Source: an uncultured Bacteroidales bacterium (lineage in GTDB: Bacteria; Bacteroidota; Bacteroidia; Bacteroidales; P3). From it: a stretch of DNA of 64,000 nt. Numbering within the stretch: position 1 is the first letter of the stretch; each line of letters starts with the position of its first letter. The notes below the pieces were generated by a model. It was not told where the DNA came from, did no database searches, and saw nothing but the letters and a program-made list of their open reading frames with translations. The stretch is from assembly GCA_937884485.1 (NCBI GenBank), contig CALGCG010000056.1, positions 5,581-69,580 of the forward strand, written 5' to 3'. Shown piece after piece: positions 25,191-33,870 of this stretch. Position numbers and translations under genes: made by a program.

Positions 25191-26678
25191 TTATTTTTTC
25201 TTCAGCACGATGCGGAAGGTGGTGCCTTGGCCGGGGACGGAATACTTGAGGAAGAGGCGTCCGCGGTGGTACTGGTTGACGATGCGCCGGGCCAGCGGCA
25301 GGCCGAGGCCCCAGCCGCGGCTCTTGGTGGTGAAGCCGCTGTCGAAGATGCGCTTCTGCACCGAAGGACTCATGCCCTTGCCGGTGTCGCTGATGTCGAT
25401 GTAGATGTTGCGGGCGTCCTGCGAGCCCATGATGGTCACGGTGCCGGCGCCTTCCATGGCGTCGATGGCGTTCTTGCAGAGGTTCTCTATCACCCACTGG
25501 AAGAGGTACCCGTTCAGCGGGGCTATGAAGGGCTCGTCCTCGGGGAAGGAGACGACGAACTGCACCTTCCTGGGCGCGCGGCTCTGCAGGTAGTCTATGG
25601 CGGCGCGCACGGCTTCCTCGACACTCTCTTCCTTCAGCTCGGGCACGGAGCCGATTTTCGAGAAGCGGTGGGTGATGGTCTCCAAGCGCTGGAGGTCTTT
25701 GCCGACTTCGGCGGCATATTCGTCGCTGAACTCCTTGCCTTTCAGGTAGTCGGTCCATGCCATGAGCGAGGAAAGGGGAGTGCCCAGCTGGTGGGCCGTC
25801 TCCTTGGCCAGGCCCACCCAGATGCGGTTCTGCTCCATGGTGCGCGTGGTGCGGAAGATGTAGTAGCTGACCAGCAGCAGCACGATGGCAATGATGAGAT
25901 AGAGCAACGGCACCCAGCGGAGGGAGCGCAGCAGGGGGGAATTCTCGTAGTAGACATAGGCGTGGCTGTTGTCGGGCAGGGCAATCTCGATGGGGTCGTT
26001 TACCGAGGCCATCTGCTCCAGCCGCGGCAGCAGCTTGGCGGGGGTGCTGACCTCTGAGGAGTCGATGTTGCCCATGGCGATGACCTGCGTGCGTGTGCTG
26101 TCGGCGATGATGACCGGTACGAAGACCGTGTTGTTGGTGATGTCGGTCAGGAAGGAACGCGTGAAGCGGTTCAGCACCTGCCGCAGCTGGGTGTAGTACT
26201 GCGACTCCTTGTAGTACAGCGTCATGGGCATGCCGTAGAGGCGGTATTGGAAAGGCGGATTCTTCGAGTATTCCTCCAGCAGGGGGCCTTCCAGTTTCTG
26301 GCCGGCAAGTTCCTGCGGCACGGTGATGATGCTGTCCTTGGCGGTGGTGATGATGATGGGGGTGCGGGCGGAGTCGATGATGTAGTTGACGTAGGCCAGG
26401 CTGAAGCGGAGATCGATGTTCTGGTTGGGGTCGTTGAAGGACTGCAGGATGTCGGTGTAGAGCTGCATCTTGCGATGCTCGTCGAGGGTGGCCTGCTGGA
26501 AGAACTGCTGGGTGGCCGACGAGATGCGGTTACGCTGCGCTATGGCGTTGGCCCAGAGGCGTATCTTGGCTTCCTCGCTTTCGCGCACCTGGCGGGCCAC
26601 GTTCTGCACCTGCCACAGGGCGAAGAGGGCCAGCACAATGGACAGCGCCATCAATATCAGTTTCACTCGTTGCTTCAT
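25191..26678 (-). CDS. Membrane-bound sensor histidine kinase
   Basis: 495 aa. Two membrane helices (about 7-26 and 252-273) enclose a ~225-residue periplasmic sensor region. The kinase core follows with H-box KETAHQLGTPLSSL, N-box NLCKNAIDAM, G1 DTGKGM, F-box FDSGFTTK and G2 GWGLGLPLARR. The phospho-acceptor His is in the AHQLGTPL form common in Bacteroidetes kinases. No response regulator lies next to it, so the partner is elsewhere (orphan kinase). The sensor domain matches nothing I can name. Confidence 0.92.
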   Translation of the reverse strand: MKQRVKLILMALSIVLALFALWQVQNVARQVRESEEAKIRLWANAIAQRNRISSATQQFFQQATLDEHRKMQLYTDILQSFNDPNQNIDLRFSLAYVNYIIDSARTPIIITTAKDSIITVPQELAGQKLEGPLLEEYSKNPPFQYRLYGMPMTLYYKESQYYTQLRQVLNRFTRSFLTDITNNTVFVPVIIADSTRTQVIAMGNIDSSEVSTPAKLLPRLEQMASVNDPIEIALPDNSHAYVYYENSPLLRSLRWVPLLYLIIAIVLLLVSYYIFRTTRTMEQNRIWVGLAKETAHQLGTPLSSLMAWTDYLKGKEFSDEYAAEVGKDLQRLETITHRFSKIGSVPELKEESVEEAVRAAIDYLQSRAPRKVQFVVSFPEDEPFIAPLNGYLFQWVIENLCKNAIDAMEGAGTVTIMGSQDARNIYIDISDTGKGMSPSVQKRIFDSGFTTKSRGWGLGLPLARRIVNQYHRGRLFLKYSVPGQGTTFRIVLKKK

Positions 26679-26687
26679 CGGCTCATT

Positions 26688-26766
26688 AATTAGGGATTAG
26701 GAATTAGAAATTAGGAATTAGAAATTAGGAATTTTCAATTCTCAATTTTCAATTTTCAATTTTCAC
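26688..26766. repeat. A+T-rich junction repeats (ATTAGGAATTAGAA and CAATTTT units)
   Basis: Two adjoining short tandem arrays between the permease 3' end and the kinase start: ATTAGG/AATTAGAA-type units at about 26688-26733, then CAATTTT-type 7-bp units at about 26735-26766. The last codons and stop of the permease (KIEN, stop) are encoded by the 7-bp units. Related arrays occur at 31548-31581 and 62366-62405. Confidence 0.8.
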
Positions 26767-27987
26767 CGCCTGTGCGGGGGTGATGTGCGAGATGTAGGCT
26801 GCCGGCAGCAGCAGGGCCAGCAGGCATGCCGCAAGGGTGCCGAGGCTGACGAGGAGGAAAATCATCGGGTCGATGTCGACCGGCACATGGGTCATCGAGT
26901 AGCTCTCGGCGTCGAGCTTCACCACCTGCCATTGCTGCTGCACCACGCAGAGCGCCAACGCCACGGCGTCGCCGATGAGGATGCCTTCGGCGATGAGCCG
27001 CGAGGCCTTGATGAGGAAGATGCGGCGCACCGACGCATTGGTGGCCCCCAGGGCCTTGAGCAGGCCGATGGTGCGTCCTTTCTCGAAAATCATGATGAGC
27101 AGCGCCGAGACGATGGCCACGGCACACACGAGGCTCATAATGACGAGGATGAGGGTGATGTTGGAGTTCAGCAGGTCCAGCCAGGCGAAGAGGGCAGGGT
27201 TGGCCTCGCGGATGGTCTGCACGGAGTAGTCGTAGGGCAGCTCGCGCTCCACGTTGCGGGCGATGTCGTCCAGGCGGTCGAAGTTGTCGACCAGCACCTC
27301 GTAGCCGCCCACCTGGTTGGCCTCCCATTCGTTGAGGCGCTGCACCTGACGCAGGTCGCCGACCACGTAGAGCTCGTCGAACTCGGTGAGGTCGGTGTTG
27401 TAGATGCCGCTGACGGTGAACGCCCGCGAGCGCGGCGTGTCGCCGCCCCAGAAATAGGTGCGCATCTTGTCGCCTACCTTCAGCCGCAGCCGCGAGGCTA
27501 TGGTGCTGGAAACGAGGACGTCGGTGGATGTTCCGGTTTCTCCGGATGCTCCGGAGAGCATCGGCAACCGCCCCTCGACGAGGTTGGAGGCGAAGAAGGT
27601 GGTGTCGTAGTCCGCGCTGAGGCCGCGGAACATGATGCCGTAGATCTGGTCTGCGGTCTTCACCATGCCGCCCTTGGTGGCGAAGTATTGGATGTGGCGC
27701 ACGCCGGGCACGCGCTGGATGCGCTCCACGAGGGAGCTGTCCAGCACGATGGGCTCTTCCTGGTAGGCCGGCGAGGAGGCGAAGTTGCTCACCGTCAGGT
27801 GGCTGCCGAAGCCCACCACCTTGGACGCTATCTCGCCCTGGAAGCCGCGCAGAATGCACACGGCCATCACCATCACCAGCACGCCGAGGGCAATGCTGAC
27901 AACGGCAATGACGGACAGGGGCCCCGAAAAGCCCCCGCCGTCTTTTGTCCGCGGCATGAACCGCCGTGCTATGAACCGCTCGAACAA
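26749..27987 (-). CDS. ABC transporter permease, LolC/LolE (FtsX/MacB) type
   Basis: 412 aa from a TTG at 27987 (start then FERFIARRFMPRTK); ATG at 27957 is the alternative, but RFIARR is a family feature and the TTG lies 5 bp after the tpiA stop. One N-terminal helix (SVIAVVSIALGVLVMVMAV), a ~230-residue periplasmic core, and three C-terminal helices of the FtsX domain, including KGRTIGLLKALGATNASVRR. Such permeases release lipoproteins from the inner membrane (LolCDE) or move other envelope cargo. No ATPase gene is adjacent. The C-terminus is encoded by a tandem repeat. Confidence 0.88.
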   Translation of the reverse strand: MFERFIARRFMPRTKDGGGFSGPLSVIAVVSIALGVLVMVMAVCILRGFQGEIASKVVGFGSHLTVSNFASSPAYQEEPIVLDSSLVERIQRVPGVRHIQYFATKGGMVKTADQIYGIMFRGLSADYDTTFFASNLVEGRLPMLSGASGETGTSTDVLVSSTIASRLRLKVGDKMRTYFWGGDTPRSRAFTVSGIYNTDLTEFDELYVVGDLRQVQRLNEWEANQVGGYEVLVDNFDRLDDIARNVERELPYDYSVQTIREANPALFAWLDLLNSNITLILVIMSLVCAVAIVSALLIMIFEKGRTIGLLKALGATNASVRRIFLIKASRLIAEGILIGDAVALALCVVQQQWQVVKLDAESYSMTHVPVDIDPMIFLLVSLGTLAACLLALLLPAAYISHITPAQAVKIEN

Positions 27988-27992
27988 CTTCT

Positions 27993-28754
27993 TCAGAAGC
28001 TCTTGGCGATGGCGATGAAGTCGTCGGCTTTGAGGGAGGCGCCGCCGATGAGGCCGCCGTCGATGTCGGGGCAGGCGAAGAGCTCCTTGGCGTTGGAGGG
28101 CTTGCAGCTGCCGCCGTAGAGGATGCTGATTTCGTCGGCCAGCTCCTTGCCGTATTTGGCGGCGAGGAGGCTGCGGATGTGGGCATGGATCTCCTGCGCC
28201 TGCTCGGGCGTGGCGGTCTTGCCGGTGCCGATGGCCCACACGGGCTCGTAGGCGATGACCACTTCCTTCATCTCTTCGGCGCCGAGGTGGAAGAGGCCCT
28301 TCTCGACTTGGGTCTTCACGACGTCGAGCTGGCGGCCGGCCTCGCGCTCCTCGAGCACCTCGCCGACGCACACGATGGGCTTCAGGCCATGCTTCAGCAG
28401 CTGGTCCACCTTGGCGGCGACGGTCTGGTCGGTCTCGCCGTAGTAGGCGCGACGCTCGGAGTGGCCCACGATGCAGTAGTCAATCTCCATGCTCTCAAGC
28501 ATTTCGGCGCTCACCTCGCCGGTGAAGGCGCCCTTGTCGCGGTCGCTGACGTTCTGTGCGCCAACCATGAAATAGCTGTCGTTGGCGTAGTCGGTGGTCA
28601 TCTCCAGGTAGGGGAACGGCGGGCAGACGATAAGCTGCGTGTCGCGCGGGAGCTCCTCTTTCTCAAGGGCTTCCATGATGTCGTTGATCAGTTCGTCGGC
28701 CTCATTGAAGGTGCAGTTCATCTTCCAGTTGCCTGCTACGATATGTTTTCTCAT
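27993..28754 (-). CDS. tpiA: Triosephosphate isomerase
   Basis: 253 aa. Catalytic residues are visible: Lys in AGNWKMN, His in CIVGHSERR, and Glu in VIAYEPVWAIGTG (the flexible loop). GGSCKPSNAKEL and DGGLIGGASL form the phosphate site. Interconverts dihydroxyacetone phosphate and glyceraldehyde 3-phosphate in glycolysis. Followed directly by the LolC-type permease. Confidence 0.97.
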   Translation of the reverse strand: MRKHIVAGNWKMNCTFNEADELINDIMEALEKEELPRDTQLIVCPPFPYLEMTTDYANDSYFMVGAQNVSDRDKGAFTGEVSAEMLESMEIDYCIVGHSERRAYYGETDQTVAAKVDQLLKHGLKPIVCVGEVLEEREAGRQLDVVKTQVEKGLFHLGAEEMKEVVIAYEPVWAIGTGKTATPEQAQEIHAHIRSLLAAKYGKELADEISILYGGSCKPSNAKELFACPDIDGGLIGGASLKADDFIAIAKSF

Positions 28755-28952
28755 TTTCTTTTGGGTTTTAATTGGGTTTTCGGTTAACGGTATTTGATAT
28801 TTGATAAATGATTTCTTTTAATAACGCATCAGTTGCAATATTATTTTGTCGACAGTAATAAATATTTTTGTCGCATTCAGCGGCGGGGTGCCGTCGCCCC
28901 TTGGATATGAATGTGTTTTTTCTGAAAAAAACATGGGTGTTTGAAAAATAAT

Positions 28953-28983
28953 TTTGTAAATATAAATTTATTTACTATTTTTG
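28953..28983 (+). promoter_or_regulatory. Promoter for serC
   Basis: TTTG (28953-28956), a 19-bp spacer and TATTTTTG (28976-28983). The leader to the serC ATG is about 65 bp and A+T rich. The ~300-bp gap between tpiA and serC holds this promoter and no gene; I see no clear promoter for tpiA in it. Confidence 0.75.
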
Positions 28984-29053
28984 TAGCGTTCTGTTAAGTA
29001 AGCAGAAGTTAGTTAATTAATTAAATATAAATTACTTAAAACAAAAACAAACA

Positions 29054-30169
29054 ATGAAGACCGCTTATAATTTCAATGCAGGCCCCTGCGTCCTGCCCAA
29101 AGAGGCCATCGAGTCCACCATCGCCGCCATCCGCGACTTTGACAACACCGGTATCGGCCTGCTCGAAATCTCCCACCGTACTCCCGGCTGGGAGCGCACC
29201 ATGGAAGAAACCCGCCAGCTGTGGCGCGACCTGCTCGGCATTCCCGCTGAGTACGAAATCCTCTTCCTCGGTGGTGGCGCCAGCACCGGCTTTATGGATG
29301 TGCCCGCCAACCTGCTGAACAAGAAGGCCGCCTACCTCCAGACCGGCGTCTGGGCCAAGAAGGCCGCCAAAGAGGCCAAGAACTTCGGCGAGACCGTCAT
29401 CGTGGCCAGCAGCGAGGACAAGACCTACAGCTACATCCCGAAGGGTTGGACCGTCCCCGCCGACGCCGACTACTTCCACATCACCACCAACAACACCATC
29501 TACGGCACCGAGATCCGCAAGGACTTCGCCGCCAACGAGATCAACAACGTCATGCTCGTCGCCGACATGAGCTCCGACATCATGAGCCGCCCCGTCGACG
29601 TGAAGAAGTACGGTCTCATCTACGGTGGTGCCCAGAAGAACGTCGGCCCTGCCGGTGTCACCTTCTACATTGTCCGCAAAGACATCCTCGGCAAGATCAC
29701 CGACCGCCAGTACATGAACCCTCTGCCCACCATGGTGGACTTCCGCACCCACGCCGCCGAAGAGGCCAAGAACATCTCCATGTTCAACACTCCCCCGGTG
29801 AGCGCCATCTTCGTCATGCACGAGACCCTGAAGTGGGTTAAGAACACCATCGGCGGCGTCGCCGAGATGGAGAAGATCAACCTCAAGAAGAGCAAGATGC
29901 TCTACGAGGAGATCGACCGCAACAGCATGTTCCGCGGCACCGCCGAGAAGGAGGACCGTTCCATCATGAACCACTGCTGGGTCATGGCCGAGGGCCGCGA
30001 GAACCTGCAGGACGCCTTCATGGCCTTCGCCAAGGAGCGCGGCATGGTCGGCATCAAGGGTCACCGCTCGGTGGGCGGCTTCCGCGCCAGCCTCTACAAC
30101 GCTTGCCCCGTCGAGGCCGTCGAGGCTCTCGTCCAGTGCATGCAGGACTTCGAGAAAGCCAACAAGTAA
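29054..30169 (+). CDS. serC: Phosphoserine aminotransferase
   Basis: 371 aa. NFNAGPCVLP at the N-terminus, SHRTPGWE, LGGGASTGFMDV and the PLP lysine in GAQKNVGPAG; ends with GHRSVGGFRASLYNAC. Converts 3-phosphohydroxypyruvate to phosphoserine, and also takes part in the PLP biosynthesis branch in many bacteria. Upstream of serA, giving the first two steps of serine synthesis together. Strong Bacteroidetes-type promoter. Codon use is extremely C-biased in third positions, which suggests high expression. Confidence 0.97.
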   Translation: MKTAYNFNAGPCVLPKEAIESTIAAIRDFDNTGIGLLEISHRTPGWERTMEETRQLWRDLLGIPAEYEILFLGGGASTGFMDVPANLLNKKAAYLQTGVWAKKAAKEAKNFGETVIVASSEDKTYSYIPKGWTVPADADYFHITTNNTIYGTEIRKDFAANEINNVMLVADMSSDIMSRPVDVKKYGLIYGGAQKNVGPAGVTFYIVRKDILGKITDRQYMNPLPTMVDFRTHAAEEAKNISMFNTPPVSAIFVMHETLKWVKNTIGGVAEMEKINLKKSKMLYEEIDRNSMFRGTAEKEDRSIMNHCWVMAEGRENLQDAFMAFAKERGMVGIKGHRSVGGFRASLYNACPVEAVEALVQCMQDFEKANK

Positions 30170-30180
30170 GTTGTTATTAA

Positions 30181-30319
30181 AACGGCGAATTATGCGAATT
30201 GAGCGAATTTGTCTACAATGAATTAAAGGCCAATTACTCGAATTTTGACTACAAATAATTCGAGTAATTGGCTAATAATTGAACTGCGTAGCTTCGAATA
30301 ATTAGTTAAATTAGCCGTT
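30181..30319. repeat. A+T-rich nested inverted-repeat element between serC and serA
   Basis: A perfect 16-bp inverted repeat, GCCAATTACTCGAATT (30229-30244) and its complement (30257-30272), has a 12-nt loop. It sits inside further GCGAATT-type repeats, with AACGGC (30181-30186) opposite GCCGTT near 30319. It fills most of the serC-serA gap. It may be a small mobile element or a transcript-processing hairpin. Confidence 0.7.
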
Positions 30320-30333
30320 AAAAAAAGTAAAAC

Positions 30334-31350
30334 ATGGAAATCAGAGACGACGTCAGGCATGGATTCGAGAAGAAGCTCCGCAAGGAGCCTACCTGTGTCT
30401 TCTCCGATGAAATAAAGATTTATCCAAAGATGAAAGTTTTAGTTGCTACCGAGAAACCGTTTGCCAAAGTGGCTGTTGACGGTATCAAGAAGATTGTCGA
30501 GGAGAATGGCTACCAGTTTGCCCTCCTTGAGAAATATACCGACGTGAACGACCTCTACAAGGCCGTTGCCGATGCCGACGCCCTCATCGTCCGCTCCGAC
30601 AAGGTGACCAAAGAGGTCATCGACCACGCCAAGAACCTGAAGATCGTTGTGCGCGCCGGCGCCGGCTACGACAACCTCGACCTCGAGGCTTGCACCGCCC
30701 GCGGCATCGTCGCCATGAACACCCCCGGCCAGAACAGCAACGCCGTTGCCGAGCTCGTCATGGGTATGCTCGTCTATGCCGTCCGCAACTTCTTCAACGG
30801 CAAGAGCGGCTCCGAACTCATGGGCAAGAAGCTGGGTATCCTCGCCTTCGGTAACGTGGGACGCAATGTGGCCCGCATCGCCAAGGGCTTCGGCATGGAT
30901 GTCTACGCCTACGACGCCTTCATGAGCGCCGAGCAGATCAACTCCAGCGCCATGGCCAAGGCCGTCGCCAGCCAGGAAGCTCTCTTCGAGACCTGCGACA
31001 TCGTCTCCCTGCACATCCCCGCCACCGCCGAGACCAAGCAGAGCATCAACTACGCCCTCGTCAACAAGATGCACAAGGGTGGTATCCTGGTCAACAGCGC
31101 CCGCAAGGAAGTCATCAACGAGCCCGAACTGCTCAAGCTGATGGCCGAGCGCACCGACCTGAAGTACATCACCGACATCATGCCCGATGCCGATGCCGAC
31201 TTCAAGGCCTTCGAGGGTCGCTACTTCGCCACCCCCAAGAAGATGGGTGCCCAGACCGAGGAAGCCAACATCAACGCCGGCCTCGCCGCCGCCAACCAGA
31301 TTGCCGACTTCTTCAAGACCGGTAACAAGAAATTCCAGGTCAACAAATAA
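30334..31350 (+). CDS. serA: D-3-phosphoglycerate dehydrogenase (short type without ACT domain)
   Basis: 338 aa from the ATG at 30334. The recognisable protein starts at KVLVATEKPFAK, so an ATG at 30430 (306 aa) is an equally good or better start. Rossmann motif FGNVGRNVARIAKGFG, VVRAGAGYDNLDLEAC and VNSARKEVINEPEL are present. At the usual catalytic His position the sequence reads TPKKMGAQTEEAN (Lys instead of His), which I believe is common in the Bacteroidetes form. NAD-dependent oxidation of 3-phosphoglycerate, the first step of serine synthesis. Downstream of serC. Confidence 0.92.
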   Translation: MEIRDDVRHGFEKKLRKEPTCVFSDEIKIYPKMKVLVATEKPFAKVAVDGIKKIVEENGYQFALLEKYTDVNDLYKAVADADALIVRSDKVTKEVIDHAKNLKIVVRAGAGYDNLDLEACTARGIVAMNTPGQNSNAVAELVMGMLVYAVRNFFNGKSGSELMGKKLGILAFGNVGRNVARIAKGFGMDVYAYDAFMSAEQINSSAMAKAVASQEALFETCDIVSLHIPATAETKQSINYALVNKMHKGGILVNSARKEVINEPELLKLMAERTDLKYITDIMPDADADFKAFEGRYFATPKKMGAQTEEANINAGLAAANQIADFFKTGNKKFQVNK

Positions 31351-31351
31351 T

Positions 31352-31387
31352 TATAGTTGCTATAGATACTATAGTTGCTATAAAATT
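31352..31387. repeat. 9-bp tandem repeat between serA and next gene
   Basis: TATAGTTGC, TATAGATAC, TATAGTTGC and a degenerate TATAAAATT fill the gap between the serA stop (31350) and the next ATG (31388). Confidence 0.8.
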
Positions 31388-32254
31388 ATGCATCTTTGCA
31401 TCTTCAACCCTGAGCACGACCTTTGCCTGGCCAAAGGTCGTGCTCATTATGTTCCGCCGCGTTCGGCCGTGGACTTCGCCCGCCGCGACGCCGCGCTGAT
31501 GCAGGTGCTCTACCCCGGGGCTACGTGTTGCAGCGTCTACGATATAGAAAATTTCAATTTTCAATTTTCAATTTTCAATTCTGTCACCGCCTGGGGCTGG
31601 GATGCCGTGGTGAAGCACGAGCTGCTCAAGCGCGGCTGTCCCGAAAGCCTACTGCCTACCGACGACGAGCTGGCCGTCATCCGCGACCTCCAGCACCGCT
31701 CCACCGTGCTGCCCCTGCAGCCGGACTGCCACGCTGTATATAATATAGAAGAGATGGAGTCCTTGCTGCGCCAGCGCGAGCACTGGGTGATGAAGGCCCC
31801 CTGGAGCGGAGCGGGTAGGGGACTGCGCTGGGTGCACGGCACGCTGACGCCCATCGACCGCGACTGGCTGCTGAAGACCGTCGCCACGCAGCGCTGCGTC
31901 ATCGCCGAGCCCCGCCGCGACGTCGTGGCCGACGTGGCATTGGAATACATGGAGCGCCGGCATCCTGCCGGCACCGCCCCTTCTTTCATGGGCTACTCCT
32001 ATTTCCGCACAGGCAGCGGCGTCTACAAGGAGAACATTGCCTGGAGCGACGACCGTATCGAGGCCACCTTTGGCCTGGCACCCATTCGGGCCAGGGTGGA
32101 GCAGTGGCTCGCCGCCAATGTCTGGCCCCGCTACCACGGCCCCCTCGGCATCGACCTCATGGTCTGTGCCGACGGCAGTATCCATGTGGCCGAGATGAAT
32201 GTGCGCCACACCATGGGCATGGTGGCGCACGAGAAGTTAAGAGTTATGTGTTAA
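31388..32254 (+). CDS. ATP-grasp-like conserved protein of unknown function, with an internal tandem repeat
   Basis: 288 aa from the ATG at 31388. N-terminus MHLCIFNPEHDLCLAKGRAHYVPP, then TAWGWD, VMKAPWSGAGRGLRWV (P-loop-like strand of an ATP-grasp fold) and GPLGIDLMVCADG ... VAEMNVRHTMGM, where Asp and Glu/Asn would hold Mg-ATP. I place it in a Bacteroidales family of ATP-grasp-like proteins; the substrate is unknown. Residues about 54-64 (NFNFQFSIFN) are encoded by a 7-bp tandem repeat inside the gene, so loss or gain of one unit would shift the frame. The last residues and stop come from a second repeat. Confidence 0.75.
   Translation: MHLCIFNPEHDLCLAKGRAHYVPPRSAVDFARRDAALMQVLYPGATCCSVYDIENFNFQFSIFNSVTAWGWDAVVKHELLKRGCPESLLPTDDELAVIRDLQHRSTVLPLQPDCHAVYNIEEMESLLRQREHWVMKAPWSGAGRGLRWVHGTLTPIDRDWLLKTVATQRCVIAEPRRDVVADVALEYMERRHPAGTAPSFMGYSYFRTGSGVYKENIAWSDDRIEATFGLAPIRARVEQWLAANVWPRYHGPLGIDLMVCADGSIHVAEMNVRHTMGMVAHEKLRVMC
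31548..31581. repeat. 7-bp (CAATTTT) tandem repeat inside a coding region
   Basis: About four units of CAATTTT, the last being CAATTCT. Same sequence family as the array at 26735-26766. Here it is read through in frame by the ATP-grasp-like gene. Seven is not a multiple of three. Confidence 0.9.
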
Positions 32255-32263
32255 GAGTTATGA
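32236..32263. repeat. Two 14-bp direct repeats (GTTAAGAGTTATG) at a gene junction
   Basis: Units 32236-32249 and 32250-32263. The first codes the C-terminus (LRVMC) of the ATP-grasp-like protein; the second holds its TAA (32252-32254) and the ATG of mntP (32260-32262). Confidence 0.85.
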
Positions 32264-32829
32264 GTATTGTAGAAGCTTTTTTATTGGCCTTGGCCCTCTG
32301 TGTGGACACCCTGGTGGTCTCCACCACAACGGCTTTCCATGACAAGATGTCGTGGCATCGCGGTCTGCTGCTGGCGGCCATTCTCGCTTTCTTCCAGTTC
32401 GCCTTCCCGCTTCTCGGCGCCCTCATCGGCGACGTGGCGCGCTCCTTCATCGAGGCCGTCGACCACTGGGTGGCCTTCGGGCTGCTGGCCTTCATCGGCG
32501 GCAAGATGATTCTCGACGGCGTGAAAAAGGAAGAGGAGAAGAAAGAAGTCTCCTCCTCGCGCTACCTGCTGCTTAACTACAGCATGCTTGGCGTTGCCAC
32601 CAGCATCGATGGTCTGGCGGTGGGCATAGGCCTGGGTCTGGACATGCCCATGAATGCGGTCTTGGGCGTCGTCACGGTCATCGGCATCGTCACCTTCCTG
32701 GTGGCCCTGCTGGGCATCTTCCTCGGCAAGCGCAACATCCCCATCCCCGAGCGCACGGCGACTGTCATTGCAGGTGTGGTACTGATAGGACTCGGCGTCA
32801 AGATTCTCATTGAACACCTTGTGGGCTGA
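32260..32829 (+). CDS. mntP: Manganese efflux pump MntP family protein
   Basis: 189 aa with six membrane helices, the size of MntP (former UPF0059). Conserved Asp residues are in LALCVDTLVVS (helix 1) and ATSIDGLAVGIGLG (helix 4), and the loop between helices 3 and 4 is charged (DGVKKEEEKKEV), as in the family. Exports Mn2+ across the inner membrane. The ATG lies in the 14-bp repeat, which follows the previous stop by 5 bp. The 3' end overlaps the convergent gene at 32807 by 23 bp. Confidence 0.88.
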   Translation: MSIVEAFLLALALCVDTLVVSTTTAFHDKMSWHRGLLLAAILAFFQFAFPLLGALIGDVARSFIEAVDHWVAFGLLAFIGGKMILDGVKKEEEKKEVSSSRYLLLNYSMLGVATSIDGLAVGIGLGLDMPMNAVLGVVTVIGIVTFLVALLGIFLGKRNIPIPERTATVIAGVVLIGLGVKILIEHLVG

Positions 32830-33526
32830 CCTGCCGCTTCATTATCTCGTTGTCGAAGATTTGGTCCATCTCCTCTTTTGTGCTGTAAAAGAAGAGCCAG
32901 AGGGTGAGTGCATCGCTGTCGCCGTATACCACGTAGCCGCTGTTGTCATGGTCTGTGGCTGTGTGCAGTAGGCGGTCCTGCGATGCCGGTATGTCGACGC
33001 CCCCGATGGTGTCAGTGCTTTCGTCCACCAAGGTTCCGTTCTCCCAATGCTGCCTATGCGTGATGGTGTAGGTCGACGTGTCCAATGTGATGCGGCCATG
33101 GGGATTGTTGCCGCGCGCAATCTCGTTCGTGATGGAATCCAGCAGGCCGGAGAAGAACTCGTCGATGCCGACACCTGTCAACTGCAGTGTGTCATTGCCC
33201 CTAATGATGCTGCTACAGCCATTTGTTGTACCGGTGGTTATTGACGTTACTCTCGCTGAGTCCAAAGCTTTGACATCCATTGCCTTGCCGAAGCCGAATT
33301 CCTTGCATAGCCGCAGCCATGCTTTGTTGTCCTGTGCTTGCAGCATCACAGCGTTGTAGCCTTGGTAGTCGCCGATGAGAGCTACCGTCAGGTCCTTGCG
33401 GTTGGCGTACTGGTTGTAGACTTCCGCCGCTGCTGTTGTGGTTGTGGGCATGGAATCCTCGCGTTGGCACGAAGCATGCATGATGGCGAGGAAGAAAATG
33501 CTTGCAAAAAAAACTGTTTTTTTCAT
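32807..33526 (-). CDS. Lipoprotein, unknown, in sigma-factor operon
   Basis: 239 aa with lipobox-like MHASC (Cys about residue 20) after a hydrophobic N-terminus. The soluble part is Thr/Asp rich with no domain that I recognise. Its start overlaps the anti-sigma-like gene upstream by 4 bp, so ECF sigma, membrane protein and this lipoprotein form one unit. The lipoprotein may be an envelope stress reporter or a target of the sigma factor; this is inference from position. Confidence 0.72.
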   Translation of the reverse strand: MKKTVFFASIFFLAIMHASCQREDSMPTTTTAAAEVYNQYANRKDLTVALIGDYQGYNAVMLQAQDNKAWLRLCKEFGFGKAMDVKALDSARVTSITTGTTNGCSSIIRGNDTLQLTGVGIDEFFSGLLDSITNEIARGNNPHGRITLDTSTYTITHRQHWENGTLVDESTDTIGGVDIPASQDRLLHTATDHDNSGYVVYGDSDALTLWLFFYSTKEEMDQIFDNEIMKRQVSPQGVQ

Positions 33527-33870
33527 CGTATCAGGGTTTTAAAGGTTTCTATCGTTCCTTCGGGCGAGCAGCCGTTGTTGCAGGCGAAGTAAACCTGCTC
33601 GCCGTCGATGTTGATGTTTTTGACGGGGGTGGCATTGTTTTTCCAGAGGCCGAGTGGCAGTATCAATGCCGCCAGGCAGGCTGCCGCGGCTGCGTAGGGC
33701 CACCACTTGTGGCGTGCTTTCGGAGTGGGGGCGATGGCGCTGGGGGTGGTGTTCCACACGGCACGGCGTATTTCGCGGTTCAGTTCTGCGTCGCCGTAAG
33801 GGTAGCGTGTTGCCTTCAGCTTTTCGCTGTAGGCTTTTATCTGTTGGTCGAAATCGTGCATGTCTTTCAT
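33523..33870 (-). CDS. Single-helix membrane protein, probable anti-sigma factor
   Basis: 115 aa. The cytoplasmic N-terminal half (REIRRAVWNTTPSAIAPTPKARHKW) precedes one membrane helix (WPYAAAAACLAALILPLGL, about 58-76) and a short periplasmic tail with two Cys (ACNNGCS). Overlaps the ECF sigma gene by 4 bp and the lipoprotein gene by 4 bp. The gene order and topology are those of an anti-sigma factor, though no zinc-binding anti-sigma motif is visible. Confidence 0.68.
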   Translation of the reverse strand: MKDMHDFDQQIKAYSEKLKATRYPYGDAELNREIRRAVWNTTPSAIAPTPKARHKWWPYAAAAACLAALILPLGLWKNNATPVKNINIDGEQVYFACNNGCSPEGTIETFKTLIR

